Of a stretch of 11,597 bases of DNA, positions 5,721 through 11,597 are shown one piece after another. The DNA is from an uncultured Eubacteriales bacterium (GTDB lineage: Bacteria > Bacillota > Clostridia > Oscillospirales > Oscillospiraceae). The stretch spans positions 1 to 11,597 of the forward strand of contig CAJLWS010000025.1 of assembly GCA_905210385.1 (NCBI GenBank), read 5' to 3'. Made by a program: the position numbers and the translations under genes. The stretch's first letter is position 1. Each line of letters begins with the position of its first letter. The notes under the pieces are model-generated. The model was not told where the DNA came from. It ran no database searches and saw nothing but the letters and a program-made list of their open reading frames with translations.

Positions 5721-5746
5721 ATCACGGATTTAGGAGGTATTTGAAA

Positions 5747-6154
5747 ATGAGAGAAAATAGACACAAACACACCGTTTGGATGGATGACGATGTGTGGGAT
5801 CAGGTGGAGTCCCACTACCAGAGGGACAACTGTACAACCAAAAACGAATTTATTGAGAAGGCAATTCGGTTCTATTCCGGCTACCTGGACACGGAATCTG
5901 CCGATGCCTATCTGCCCCGGGTCCTGGCCGACGTGCTGGAGGGCAAACTGGGAGCCCTGGGCAAACGGATGGGACACCTGCTGTTCAAGCTGTCGGTGGA
6001 CCAAAATCTCATGGGGAATATCCTGGCCGCTGATATAGAGATCGACCCGGATGAGTTGCGAAAGGCCCGGGTGCGGTGTGTCAAAGAGGTGAAGGAGACC
6101 AACGGTGAGATCAGCTTCGAGGACGCCATCCACTACCAAAAGGGGGCTGAGTGA
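5747..6154 (+). CDS. Ribbon-helix-helix mobilization accessory protein
   Basis: The 135-residue protein opens with a ribbon-helix-helix fold: the strand HKHTVWMDDDVW (7-18), helix DQVESHYQRDN (18-28), then the turn and second helix TTKNEFIEKAIRFYSGYL (30-47). The rest is helical and probably serves contacts with partners. Proteins of this size and type just before a relaxase gene act in the relaxosome: they bind repeats at oriT, help the relaxase nick, and often repress their own operon. The ATG at 5747 is taken because AGGAGG (5732-5737) lies 9 bases upstream; an in-frame TTG at 5741 is too close. The stop TGA overlaps the relaxase ATG by one base, so translational coupling is likely. It is MobC-like in role, though close kinship to MobC is not shown. 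Confidence 0.78.
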   Translation: MRENRHKHTVWMDDDVWDQVESHYQRDNCTTKNEFIEKAIRFYSGYLDTESADAYLPRVLADVLEGKLGALGKRMGHLLFKLSVDQNLMGNILAADIEIDPDELRKARVRCVKEVKETNGEISFEDAIHYQKGAE

Positions 6155-7959
6155 TGCCGGGACTGATCCAGAAGTCGGGCTACATCAAACCTGAAAGCGG
6201 CGACAGTCACTACGCCGAGTACATCGCCACACGGGAGGGCGTGGAGCTTTTGGAAGTTCCGCACCCCGCCCATGACGGCAGCGGCTACCTGGAGTATATG
6301 GCCCAGCGTCCCCGCTCCCACGGCCTGTTCTCCGCCGACGGCCCCGCCGGTCTGGAGAAGACCATGGAGGAGATCAACGGGCACACCGGGCCGGTGTGGA
6401 CCTTCGTTTACTCTCTGAAACGGGAGGACGCCCACCGGCTGGGCTATGAGAACAGCGAGAGCTGGCGGAAACTCCTGCTGGCTCACCAGACGGAACTGGC
6501 TCAGGCTATGAAAATTTCGCCAAGCAGCTTCCGATGGTGTGCCGCCTTCCACGATGAAAAACACCACCCACACATCCACATGATGGTCTGGTCGGCCGAC
6601 CCCAAGCAGGGGTATCTCACAGAAAAGGGCATCGAAAAGATGCGCTCCCAGCTGTCCAATGAGATCTTCCGGGACGAGCTGCTGTCTCTCTGCCAGAAAA
6701 AAGATCTGTCCTACAGCCAAGTGCGGGACGCGGCGATGGAGGCCATGGGGCGGCTCATCCGGGAGATGGAGACAGGCCTGTGCCACAGCCCCGTCATCAT
6801 GGAGCAGATGGAGACGCTGGCCGGAATGCTGGAGGACCACAAGGGAAAAAAGGTCTATGGCTACCTGAAAAAGCCGGTGAAGGCGCAGGTGGACGCCATC
6901 GTGGATGAGCTGGCCAAGGTCCCGGAGGTGGCGGAGTGCTATGAACAGTGGAACCAGCTTCGGGACGAGCTGGAGCGTTACTACAAGGACGCGCCCAGAG
7001 AGCACCTGCCGCTCTCACAGCAGAAGGAGTTCAAAGCCATCAAGAACATGGTCATCCGGGAGGCGGAGCGGCTCCGGCTTGGCACGTTTACCTTCGAGGA
7101 TGCCCGTATGAGGGACGAGGTGGATGAGGACCAGGATGCGGTGTACTTTACCTGGGATTCCAACTGGCAGATGGCCGAGGCCTACCAGAGTGCCAAAGAG
7201 GTGCTGGAAGAGTACGAAAACCCGGAGAGTGAAAAAGCGGAACAGGTGCAGGTACTGGAGCAGCTCTGGCAGAGAGGTTTCTCCCTGGCCGCCTATCAGC
7301 TGGGCAAATGCTGGCGGGACGGGCGGGGCGTTCTCCCTGACGACGAGCAGGCAGAGCTGTGGTTCCGGCGGGCAGCTGATGCGGGATATGACTTCGCCCA
7401 ATACGCGCTGTGGAAGCTTCTGCAAAGTCAACACCGAATGGACGAGGCAGTATCCTGGTATGAAAAAGCGGCAGCGCAGGGGAACTCCTACGCCGCCTAC
7501 CGCCTGGGAAAGCTGTATCTGGAGGGGAAAGATGTCCCGAAAGACGTGCCAAAAGCGGTGGCCTACCTCACCGAGTCCGCCCAGCAGGGCAACCAGTATG
7601 CCCAGTACGCTCTTGGAAAACTGTACCTCACTGGGCAGGGTGTCAAACAGGATCGGGAGCAGGCCTGGACGTATTTCTATGAATCGGCGGAACAGGGAAA
7701 CGAGTACGCCGACTTCTTTCTGGAGCACTTCGATCAGGCGCGCAGGCCCAATGTGTTCCTGTCGGTCACCCGACTGCTCCACCATCTGAGTCAGATCTTT
7801 CGTGACAACTCGGTGCCCCCCGCCGCCCCGGTAGGACAGCGGGTGGACCGAAAGCTGCGGCGGAAAATCCAGGAAAAGAAGATCGCCATGGGTCACAAGC
7901 CAAATGACCATGAGGAAACTCCCCGGCAGGACATGGGCGGCATGACCATGGGGTGGTAG
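6154..7959 (+). CDS. MobP-type relaxase with C-terminal Sel1 repeats
   Basis: This 601-residue protein is predicted to nick oriT on one strand, stay bound to the 5' end through a tyrosine, and pilot the strand into the recipient. The relaxase domain fills about 1-215, with the histidine metal-binding motif HDEKHHPHIHMMVW at 133-146 (H138, H140 and H142 the likely ligands). Candidate catalytic tyrosines near the N-terminus are Y10, Y20 and Y23. A helical, charged linker follows (about 215-370). Residues about 370-530 hold four or five Sel1-like repeats (YQLGKCWRDGRGV, YRLGKLYLEGKDV, YALGKLYLTGQGV, with AADAG or AAAQG endings), which form a protein-binding solenoid. The tail is basic (RKLRRKIQEKK, 567-577). 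ATG 6154 is chosen over GTG 6151. The sequence fits what I recall of the MobP3 group; the exact subfamily is unproven. Confidence 0.87.
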   Translation: MPGLIQKSGYIKPESGDSHYAEYIATREGVELLEVPHPAHDGSGYLEYMAQRPRSHGLFSADGPAGLEKTMEEINGHTGPVWTFVYSLKREDAHRLGYENSESWRKLLLAHQTELAQAMKISPSSFRWCAAFHDEKHHPHIHMMVWSADPKQGYLTEKGIEKMRSQLSNEIFRDELLSLCQKKDLSYSQVRDAAMEAMGRLIREMETGLCHSPVIMEQMETLAGMLEDHKGKKVYGYLKKPVKAQVDAIVDELAKVPEVAECYEQWNQLRDELERYYKDAPREHLPLSQQKEFKAIKNMVIREAERLRLGTFTFEDARMRDEVDEDQDAVYFTWDSNWQMAEAYQSAKEVLEEYENPESEKAEQVQVLEQLWQRGFSLAAYQLGKCWRDGRGVLPDDEQAELWFRRAADAGYDFAQYALWKLLQSQHRMDEAVSWYEKAAAQGNSYAAYRLGKLYLEGKDVPKDVPKAVAYLTESAQQGNQYAQYALGKLYLTGQGVKQDREQAWTYFYESAEQGNEYADFFLEHFDQARRPNVFLSVTRLLHHLSQIFRDNSVPPAAPVGQRVDRKLRRKIQEKKIAMGHKPNDHEETPRQDMGGMTMGW

Positions 7960-7993
7960 GCGTATCAGGAACTGCGCCGCAGAGTCAAAGATA

Positions 7994-8021
7994 AAAGCCT
8001 CCCGCAGATGCGGGAGGCTTT
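7994..8021. terminator. Bidirectional terminator between convergent genes
   Basis: AAAGCCTCCCGCA (7994-8006) and TGCGGGAGGCTTT (8009-8021) form a perfect 13-bp stem with a 2-base centre. T runs follow on both strands, longer on the minus strand (TTTTATCTTT). It stands between the relaxase stop and the end of the oppositely oriented membrane-protein gene and can serve both. Confidence 0.9.
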
Positions 8022-8029
8022 GGAGCCAA

Positions 8030-8497
8030 TCATTTCACACCGAGCAGGAGCATCACGGCCACGCCCGCCGCGATGGGGAGCAGAAGAAAGAAGACCTGAG
8101 CAAAGCCGCTTCGCTTTTCTTTGCCGCGGAACGCTCTGCCGGGATCATCCAGATAATACAGCTGGATCTGCACCGGCGGGACGGCGCGCTCCAGGTATTT
8201 GTACTGGTACGGTTTTCCGGAGACCTCGTAGGCGTAGGCAGCGTGATACTGCGAGGTGGTTTTCTCATCAGGCGTGACGCCGTCATCCCAGTATTTGATC
8301 CGCTTGGCCGTTACCACATGGCCCAGGGCGACTGCTTTCTCCACGCGCCTGCTATGGGGCGGATGGGCATGGGACCACCGAATCTCCAGAATAAAGAGGA
8401 TGACTATGACCGCGATGCCGATCACGGCGCTGGGTTGGAGCACAGAGGTTCCGAACTCTTCCATCAGCGCTGCAAACTCTGATAAAGTATCTCCCAT
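8030..8497 (-). CDS. Small two-span membrane protein, DUF3592-like
   Basis: The 155-residue protein has a short acidic N-terminus, one hydrophobic span at about 24-39 (AVIGIAVIVILFILEI), a soluble middle of about 90 residues, and a second span at about 133-152. The middle (AVALGHVVTAKRIKYW, then YHAAYAYEVSGKPYQYKY, then PPVQIQLYYLDDP) has the alternating beta pattern of DUF3592-type proteins, whose function is unknown. It is the only element gene on the minus strand. It has its own promoter and a terminator shared with the relaxase, so it is expressed independently of the transfer genes. Start 8497 follows a purine-rich GGAGGGGGAGAG. It could be cargo, an entry-exclusion protein or an envelope adaptor; nothing in the sequence decides between them. 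Confidence 0.7.
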   Translation of the reverse strand: MGDTLSEFAALMEEFGTSVLQPSAVIGIAVIVILFILEIRWSHAHPPHSRRVEKAVALGHVVTAKRIKYWDDGVTPDEKTTSQYHAAYAYEVSGKPYQYKYLERAVPPVQIQLYYLDDPGRAFRGKEKRSGFAQVFFLLLPIAAGVAVMLLLGVK

Positions 8498-8539
8498 TGG
8501 TTCTCTCCCCCTCCCTGTTCTGCCTTTTTATTTACAAAA

Positions 8540-8568
8540 ATCATATCACAGAGGCGGCGGGGAGACAA
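8540..8568 (-). promoter_or_regulatory. Promoter of the minus-strand membrane-protein gene
   Basis: On the minus strand TTGTCT (8568-8563), 17 bases, then TATGAT (8545-8540) preceded by TG at the extended -10 position. It lies about 40 bases upstream of the start codon at 8497. Confidence 0.65.
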
Positions 8569-8626
8569 GGACCGTACCAGAGTTTCTTAAGATGAAAACT
8601 TTCTGAAAACAGTTGCAGTTTGGGGT

Positions 8627-8675
8627 GGCTATTTAGAGACAGTTCGGGTATTGTGTGTTGCTGACAAGAAGGAGG
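8627..8675 (+). promoter_or_regulatory. Leader motif, first copy (before the DUF6809-like gene)
   Basis: TGGCTATTT, 12 bases, GGTATTGTGTG, TTGCTGA and then AAGGAGG precede the gene at 8684. Nearly the same series of blocks precedes the zinc-ribbon gene at 9236. The GGTATTGT block may be a -10 region, but no ordinary -35 box stands at the right distance. Confidence 0.45.
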
Positions 8676-8683
8676 CGGCACAC

Positions 8684-8983
8684 ATGAACGACTACATGAA
8701 GGCCCTGCACCAGCGGTTCTATCAAGATCCGGAGGATACAGAGGAAGAACAGGAGATGGATCAGGCGGAGCAGGCCCTGAAAGCCACCCTGGGCCGGGAA
8801 CAGCGGAAGCTCCTGCTGTCCCTGGTCAACGCCCACTCCCTTTGGCAGGAGCGCACCTCCCTGGAGAGCTTTACCGCCGGCCTCCGGCTGGGGCTGGGAA
8901 TCGCCGGGGCGCTGGAGCCCTGCTCCTTCGACGATGACCAGGAGGAGCAGGCCAGACGAAAGATGGAAACAAAAGGAGATTAA
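8684..8983 (+). CDS. Small helical protein, DUF6809-like
   Basis: The 99-residue protein starts MNDYMKALHQRFYQDPEDTE and continues as acidic amphipathic helices (about 18-58), then SLESFTAGLRLGLGIAGAL (59-77), and ends in a charged tail. From memory the MNDY..AL..RFY opening and the SLESF..GFRL motif fit DUF6809, small proteins of unknown function found on clostridial mobile elements and chromosomes. It has no signal peptide, and the short glycine-rich hydrophobic patch is too weak to call a membrane span. The ATG at 8684 has AAGGAGG at 8669-8675, 8 bases upstream; an in-frame TTG at 8651 lacks such a site. It lies between the membrane-protein gene and the zinc-ribbon gene, on the recombinase side of the element. 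Confidence 0.68.
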   Translation: MNDYMKALHQRFYQDPEDTEEEQEMDQAEQALKATLGREQRKLLLSLVNAHSLWQERTSLESFTAGLRLGLGIAGALEPCSFDDDQEEQARRKMETKGD

Positions 8984-9235
8984 CAAACCAAGGCCAGGGC
9001 AGCACGGTCGTGGGCGGGATGTGACCCCCCTCCCCCTCAAAAATTACGGGGCTGTAAACAACAAAGGCCCTCCCTATTGGAAAAGTTCTGTTGACTGGCG
9101 GGTATTGCGATGCCGTTAACAAGGAGAAAGACGGCGAGCTGAACTGCCCAAATGATAACAGTTTGATAATAGTGTGCCGTGCCGCTGGCTATTTCCCGTT
9201 TCTGTGGTATGTTGTGTTGCTGAGAAGGGATGACT
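8984..9235 (+). other. Non-coding gap before the zinc-ribbon gene
   Basis: I see no convincing gene in these 252 bases. They contain a C-rich tract (9025-9037) identical over 13 bases to one at 3574-3586, followed by an A/T stretch and GGGG that could pair with it as a weak hairpin. There are also two TGATAA copies at 11-base spacing (9153-9158 and 9164-9169), the second overlapping a possible -10 box GATAAT. The second copy of the TGGCTATTT...TTGCTGA leader closes the gap. A frame opens at 9091 and runs on through the next gene, but it has no ribosome binding site. Confidence 0.5.
9186..9229 (+). promoter_or_regulatory. Leader motif, second copy (before the zinc-ribbon gene)
   Basis: TGGCTATTT, 11 bases, GGTATGTTGTG, TTGCTGA and AAGGG match block by block the leader at 8627-8675. 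TATGTT with TG upstream could be an extended -10 box. Confidence 0.45.
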
Positions 9236-9463
9236 ATGACAACCAATCAAACCCCAGTCCAGCGGTGCCAATACTGCGGGAGCGGCGATCTGGGCCTGGG
9301 CTGGCAGCACGGAGAGGCGCTGGTGACCTACAAGAAGCACGGACTCCTGGGCAGCCGGCTTCGGTATCTGATCTGCCGCCGCTGCGGAGCCGTGGTATAT
9401 CAATGGGTGGCGGAGCCCCATAAGTTCCCGCCTATCAGTAATTATATCGCAAATCAAAGATAA
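9236..9463 (+). CDS. Zinc-ribbon small protein (TFIIIB-like name in databases)
   Basis: The 75-residue protein has two CxxC knuckles, C11-C14 (RCQYCGSGDLG) and C47-C50 (LICRRCGAVVY), about 32 residues apart, the pattern of a single zinc ribbon. Between them is GWQHGEALVTYKKHGLLGSRLRYL. Similar small proteins in clostridial genomes often carry the label transcription initiation factor TFIIIB, which reflects only the ribbon and not an archaeal or eukaryotic function. ATG 9236 is preferred to ATG 9230 because the AAGGG site at 9225-9229 directly abuts the earlier codon and stands 6 bases from the later one. The recombinase gene follows 18 bases on and may be in the same transcript. A nucleic-acid or protein-binding role is inferred only. 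Confidence 0.72.
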   Translation: MTTNQTPVQRCQYCGSGDLGLGWQHGEALVTYKKHGLLGSRLRYLICRRCGAVVYQWVAEPHKFPPISNYIANQR

Positions 9464-9481
9464 ACTCTGGAGGTGAGCAGC

Positions 9482-10687
9482 ATGGCAAAGCGCAGACCGT
9501 CCGGCGACGGTATGGTCAGGAAAAGAGAAGATGGCCGCTGGGAAGGCCGAATCGTCATCGGCCACAAGAGCAACGGCGACTCCATCTTCCGATACATCTA
9601 CGCAGATACCCAAAAGGAATTGACCGCTAAACTCCGGCAGAACATCGACGCCTATCAGGGAGTTGACCTGACGGAGGAGAGCAGAATGACGTTGTCAGAG
9701 TGGCTGGATCGGTGGCTGGAGCAGATGTCACTCACCCTGCGGCCCGACACCCTGAAACGGTACCGGGGCGACATGGACCGCCATGTCAAGCCCCGCCTGG
9801 GGCAAAAGAGGCTCACACAACTCACCGCTGAGGATCTGCGGGAATTGTACCGCTTCCTTCTGGAACAGGGGCGAATTGCCCCTCGCCCCGGCCAAAGCCC
9901 CGGCCTCTCTCCCGCCACCGTCCGCGGTATCCACGCCGCCCTCCACCAAGCCCTCCAAGCGGCAGCAGATCAGGGGCTGATGCCCAACAACCCCGCCAAA
10001 CAGGTGGACCCGCCTAAAATCACCCACAAGCCCATGAAAATTCTAAACGAGGAACAGATGGACACTTTCTTGGCGGCGGTGGATGGCAATGAAATCTGGC
10101 GAGATTTCTTCTACACGGAGCTGACCACCGGCCTGCGGCTGGGTGAAATTTGCGGCCTCATGTGGAACGACTTTGATGGACGAAAGGGCACTCTTAGGGT
10201 CAATCGCACGCTGCATAAAGAAAATGGTGGCCGTCTGGTGGCGGGGGATACCAAGACCTACGCCGGGACCCGGACCATCCTTCTGCCCACCAGCACGGCG
10301 GAACGGCTGCGGCTGCGAAAAAAGACTTCCTACTCACCTTGGATATTCCATGACCCACTTCGCCCAGAAGTCCCGCTGAACCCCGGCACAGCATACCGCC
10401 AACTGAAAAAGATTTTGCAGGAGACTGGACTGCCTGAGCTCAGATTCCACGATTTAAGACACACCTTCGCCACCCACGCCCTAGCCAGCGGGGTGGATGC
10501 CAAGACCCTCTCCGGCATTCTGGGACACACCAAGGCCAGCTTCACCTTGGACACCTACACCCACACTACCGGGGATATGCAGAGACGTGCGGCGGAGATC
10601 GTGGGCGGCTTCCTGACCGACTACTTAGGAGAGGAGATGGCTCCATGGCAAAACGCCGAAGACACGGCGACGGCAGCCTCCACCTGA
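9482..10687 (+). CDS. Tyrosine recombinase (Tn916-type integrase), first of a pair
   Basis: The 401-residue protein is a phage-integrase-family recombinase. The N-terminal part (about 8-55, DGMVRKREDGRWEGRIVIG) resembles the arm-binding domain of Tn916-like integrases, the core-binding SAM-like domain is about 68-175, and the catalytic domain is about 185-385. All expected catalytic residues are visible: R219 (TGLRLGE), K258 (GDTKTY), H323 and R326 (HDLRHTF), H349 (LGHT) and nucleophile Y359 (DTYTH). It would join and excise the element at its attachment site. GGAGGTG (9469-9475) lies 6 bases before the ATG at 9482; the in-frame GTG at 9473 falls inside that site. Its end overlaps the next recombinase gene by 43 bases, so its last 15 or so residues may only reflect the overlap. 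Confidence 0.93.
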   Translation: MAKRRPSGDGMVRKREDGRWEGRIVIGHKSNGDSIFRYIYADTQKELTAKLRQNIDAYQGVDLTEESRMTLSEWLDRWLEQMSLTLRPDTLKRYRGDMDRHVKPRLGQKRLTQLTAEDLRELYRFLLEQGRIAPRPGQSPGLSPATVRGIHAALHQALQAAADQGLMPNNPAKQVDPPKITHKPMKILNEEQMDTFLAAVDGNEIWRDFFYTELTTGLRLGEICGLMWNDFDGRKGTLRVNRTLHKENGGRLVAGDTKTYAGTRTILLPTSTAERLRLRKKTSYSPWIFHDPLRPEVPLNPGTAYRQLKKILQETGLPELRFHDLRHTFATHALASGVDAKTLSGILGHTKASFTLDTYTHTTGDMQRRAAEIVGGFLTDYLGEEMAPWQNAEDTATAAST

Positions 10688-11597
10688 GAAAGGATCGGCG
10701 CTGGGAGGGCCGGTATGTGGTAGGCCGGGACGAGAAAGGTTTCCCCATCACAAAAAATGTCCTGGCCAAAACCAGGCCAGAGTGTGCGGCCAAGCTGGAA
10801 CAGCTGCGGAAAAGTCTGGAGGTTCCCGCCCCTGAGCCACCTAAACCGGGTATCTCCTTAGGTGACTGGCTGGACCATTGGTACCAGACCTATAAGAAGG
10901 CAAGCCTTCGGCCCAATACCCAGATGTCCTATGAGCGGCGAATCTACCAACACATCATCCCCGCTCTGGGCAATGTCTATCTGGACAAGCTGACCACTGG
11001 GGACATCCAGCAGTTCTATACCCATCTCAAGCAGAACGGCAGACTGTTGCGCAAGGAGCTCTATGGAGAGGGGCTCTCAGACCAGACCGTCCGCGGCATC
11101 CACACCACCCTCCACGCAGCCCTGGACAAGGCAGTAGAGGAAAAGCTGGTCTTCCGCAACCCTGCGGACAGCTGCAAACTCCCACCTGCCAAATCCAGAG
11201 AGATGAAAGTACTTGCTCCTGAGGAAATTCAACGCCTGCTGATCCAAGCCAGGGAGGACGGCTGCTACGAGCTTCTGCTGCTGGAACTGGCCACCGGCCT
11301 GCGCCGGGGCGAGATCTTAGCACTCCAATGGGATGACCTAAACTTCCGCACTGGGGCGCTGCGAGTAGAGCGGCAGGTACACCGAGTAAAGGGCGAGCTG
11401 GTGGTATCTCCTCCCAAGACTAAGGCAGGCAATCGGACGGTCCTTCTCCCTGCTCCTGTCTTGAAGGTCTTAAAAACCTACCAGAAAACCGTCCACTCCC
11501 GCTGGATGTTCCCCTCCCCTGTCAAGGAGGATTCTCCCATGGACCCAGCTGCTGTCCGGAAGCGGCTCCAGACAGTGCTGGAGCGAGCGGAGTGCAG
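10645..11597 (+). CDS. Second tyrosine recombinase, cut by the window end
   Basis: The frame is open from ATG 10645 to the end of the window, giving 317 codons with no stop. It is a relative of the preceding recombinase: both begin MAKRR..GDG......DRRWEGR or a close variant, both have a SAM-like core-binding domain (here about 70-180, with TVRGIHTTLHAALDKA at 148-163), and both show the first catalytic arginine (TGLRRGE, R220) and a beta-hairpin lysine (PPKTKAGNRTV, K258 or K260). The HxxR box, the last histidine and the tyrosine nucleophile are beyond the window. AGGAGAGGAG (10628-10636) within the end of the first gene gives a good ribosome binding site 8 bases upstream. The 43-base overlap points to coupled expression, possibly so both proteins act in one recombination complex. 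Confidence 0.92.
   Translation, partial: MAKRRRHGDGSLHLRKDRRWEGRYVVGRDEKGFPITKNVLAKTRPECAAKLEQLRKSLEVPAPEPPKPGISLGDWLDHWYQTYKKASLRPNTQMSYERRIYQHIIPALGNVYLDKLTTGDIQQFYTHLKQNGRLLRKELYGEGLSDQTVRGIHTTLHAALDKAVEEKLVFRNPADSCKLPPAKSREMKVLAPEEIQRLLIQAREDGCYELLLLELATGLRRGEILALQWDDLNFRTGALRVERQVHRVKGELVVSPPKTKAGNRTVLLPAPVLKVLKTYQKTVHSRWMFPSPVKEDSPMDPAAVRKRLQTVLERAEC

Larger units (their letters stand above)
5398..5746 (+). other. Hairpin-rich non-coding region, candidate origin of transfer
   Basis: No gene is recognised in these 349 bases between the winged-helix gene and the mobilization genes. Inverted repeats: GGGAGGGGCAG/CTGCCCCTCCC (5429-5439 with 5445-5455, perfect, 5-base loop); GGAGAG/CTCTCC (5497-5512); the palindrome CGTCCGGACG (5576-5585); CCGCCCGCA/TGCGGGCGG (5593-5611, perfect, 1-base centre); and CCCGC/GCGGG (5692-5705). 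None has a convincing T tract. TGACGCT occurs three times (5629-5635, 5660-5666, 5714-5720). A position just upstream of the accessory and relaxase genes, with inverted and direct repeats, is the usual arrangement for oriT. No nick site can be named from the sequence alone. AGGAGG at 5732-5737 serves the following gene. Confidence 0.6.
3684..11597 (+). mobile_element. Integrative and mobilizable element, right end outside the window
   Basis: The stretch has an excisionase-like gene, two tyrosine recombinases, a relaxase with its accessory protein and a candidate oriT, but no visible coupling ATPase or type IV secretion genes, so it fits a mobilizable rather than self-transferring element. Gene order is primase remnant, sigma-like regulator, xis-like, winged helix, oriT candidate, accessory protein, relaxase, membrane protein, two small genes, recombinases. 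The left boundary is not resolved and could be up to 290 bases further left, next to the rib promoter. The decayed primase hints that it derives from a larger conjugative element. Confidence 0.75.

Noticed and set aside
5398..5746. CRISPR array or tRNA gene in the repeat-rich gap
   Set aside because: The TGACGCT copies are short and unevenly spaced and no cloverleaf is visible; I saw no CRISPR array or tRNA elsewhere in the window either.
6133..7911. Minus-strand open frames opposite the relaxase (6133-7005 and 7015-7911)
   Set aside because: Both are antisense to the relaxase domain and the Sel1 repeats; their leucine/histidine-rich composition mirrors the sense codons.
9091..9423. Open frame from TTG 9091 through the zinc-ribbon gene
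   Set aside because: It has no ribosome binding site and overlaps the CxxC-containing protein in another frame.
9482..11597. Recombinase-in-trio (RIT) element
   Set aside because: Only two recombinases are visible, and they are similar to each other with Tn916-like N-termini, whereas RIT elements carry three from distinct subfamilies; a third gene beyond the window cannot be excluded.

Overview
The window looks like a chromosome segment of a GC-rich, gut-type Bacillota, most likely a clostridial Oscillospiraceae relative (Flavonifractor, Pseudoflavonifractor or Lawsonibacter-like). This is inferred from the FMN-riboswitch-controlled ribD-ribE-ribBA-ribH operon, the strong AGGAGG-type ribosome binding sites, the high GC content, and a style of mobilizable element familiar from these bacteria. 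No species can be named from the sequence alone.

Positions 1-3394, minus strand: a complete-looking riboflavin operon apart from ribH, which is cut by the window start. In transcription order it has a consensus housekeeping promoter (3366-3394), an FMN riboswitch aptamer (3241-3348), a leader with two terminator-like hairpins (3160-3199 and 3094-3131), ribD (deaminase/reductase), ribE (riboflavin synthase), ribBA (DHBP synthase / GTP cyclohydrolase II) and ribH (lumazine synthase, first 20 codons only). These enzymes cover the pathway from GTP plus ribulose 5-phosphate to riboflavin, except the phosphatase step.

Positions of about 3400 to 11597, mostly plus strand: an integrative and mobilizable element whose left end lies somewhere in 3395-3683 and whose right end is outside the window. 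Its genes are, in order: a remnant of a CHC2-type primase; a DUF1653-plus-sigma-like regulator; an excisionase-like HTH protein; a winged-helix, replication-initiator-like protein; a hairpin-rich non-coding region that is the best oriT candidate; a ribbon-helix-helix mobilization accessory protein; a MobP-type relaxase carrying C-terminal Sel1 repeats; a lone minus-strand membrane protein; a DUF6809-like small protein; a zinc-ribbon small protein; and two overlapping, related tyrosine recombinases, the second cut by the window end. No type IV secretion genes or coupling protein are visible, so if the unseen part also lacks them the element would need a helper conjugative system.

The genes fit one scheme. 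The recombinases and the excisionase-like protein would move the DNA in and out of the chromosome. The accessory protein and relaxase would nick oriT and pilot a strand to a new cell. The winged-helix protein may support replication of the excised circle, and the sigma-like and HTH proteins are candidates for control. Less usual points are the relaxase-Sel1 fusion, the tandem recombinases, direct repeats of TGTCA at 11-bp spacing over the xis promoter, a shared leader in front of two small genes, and the lone oppositely oriented membrane gene. No gene system in the window is clearly unprecedented.
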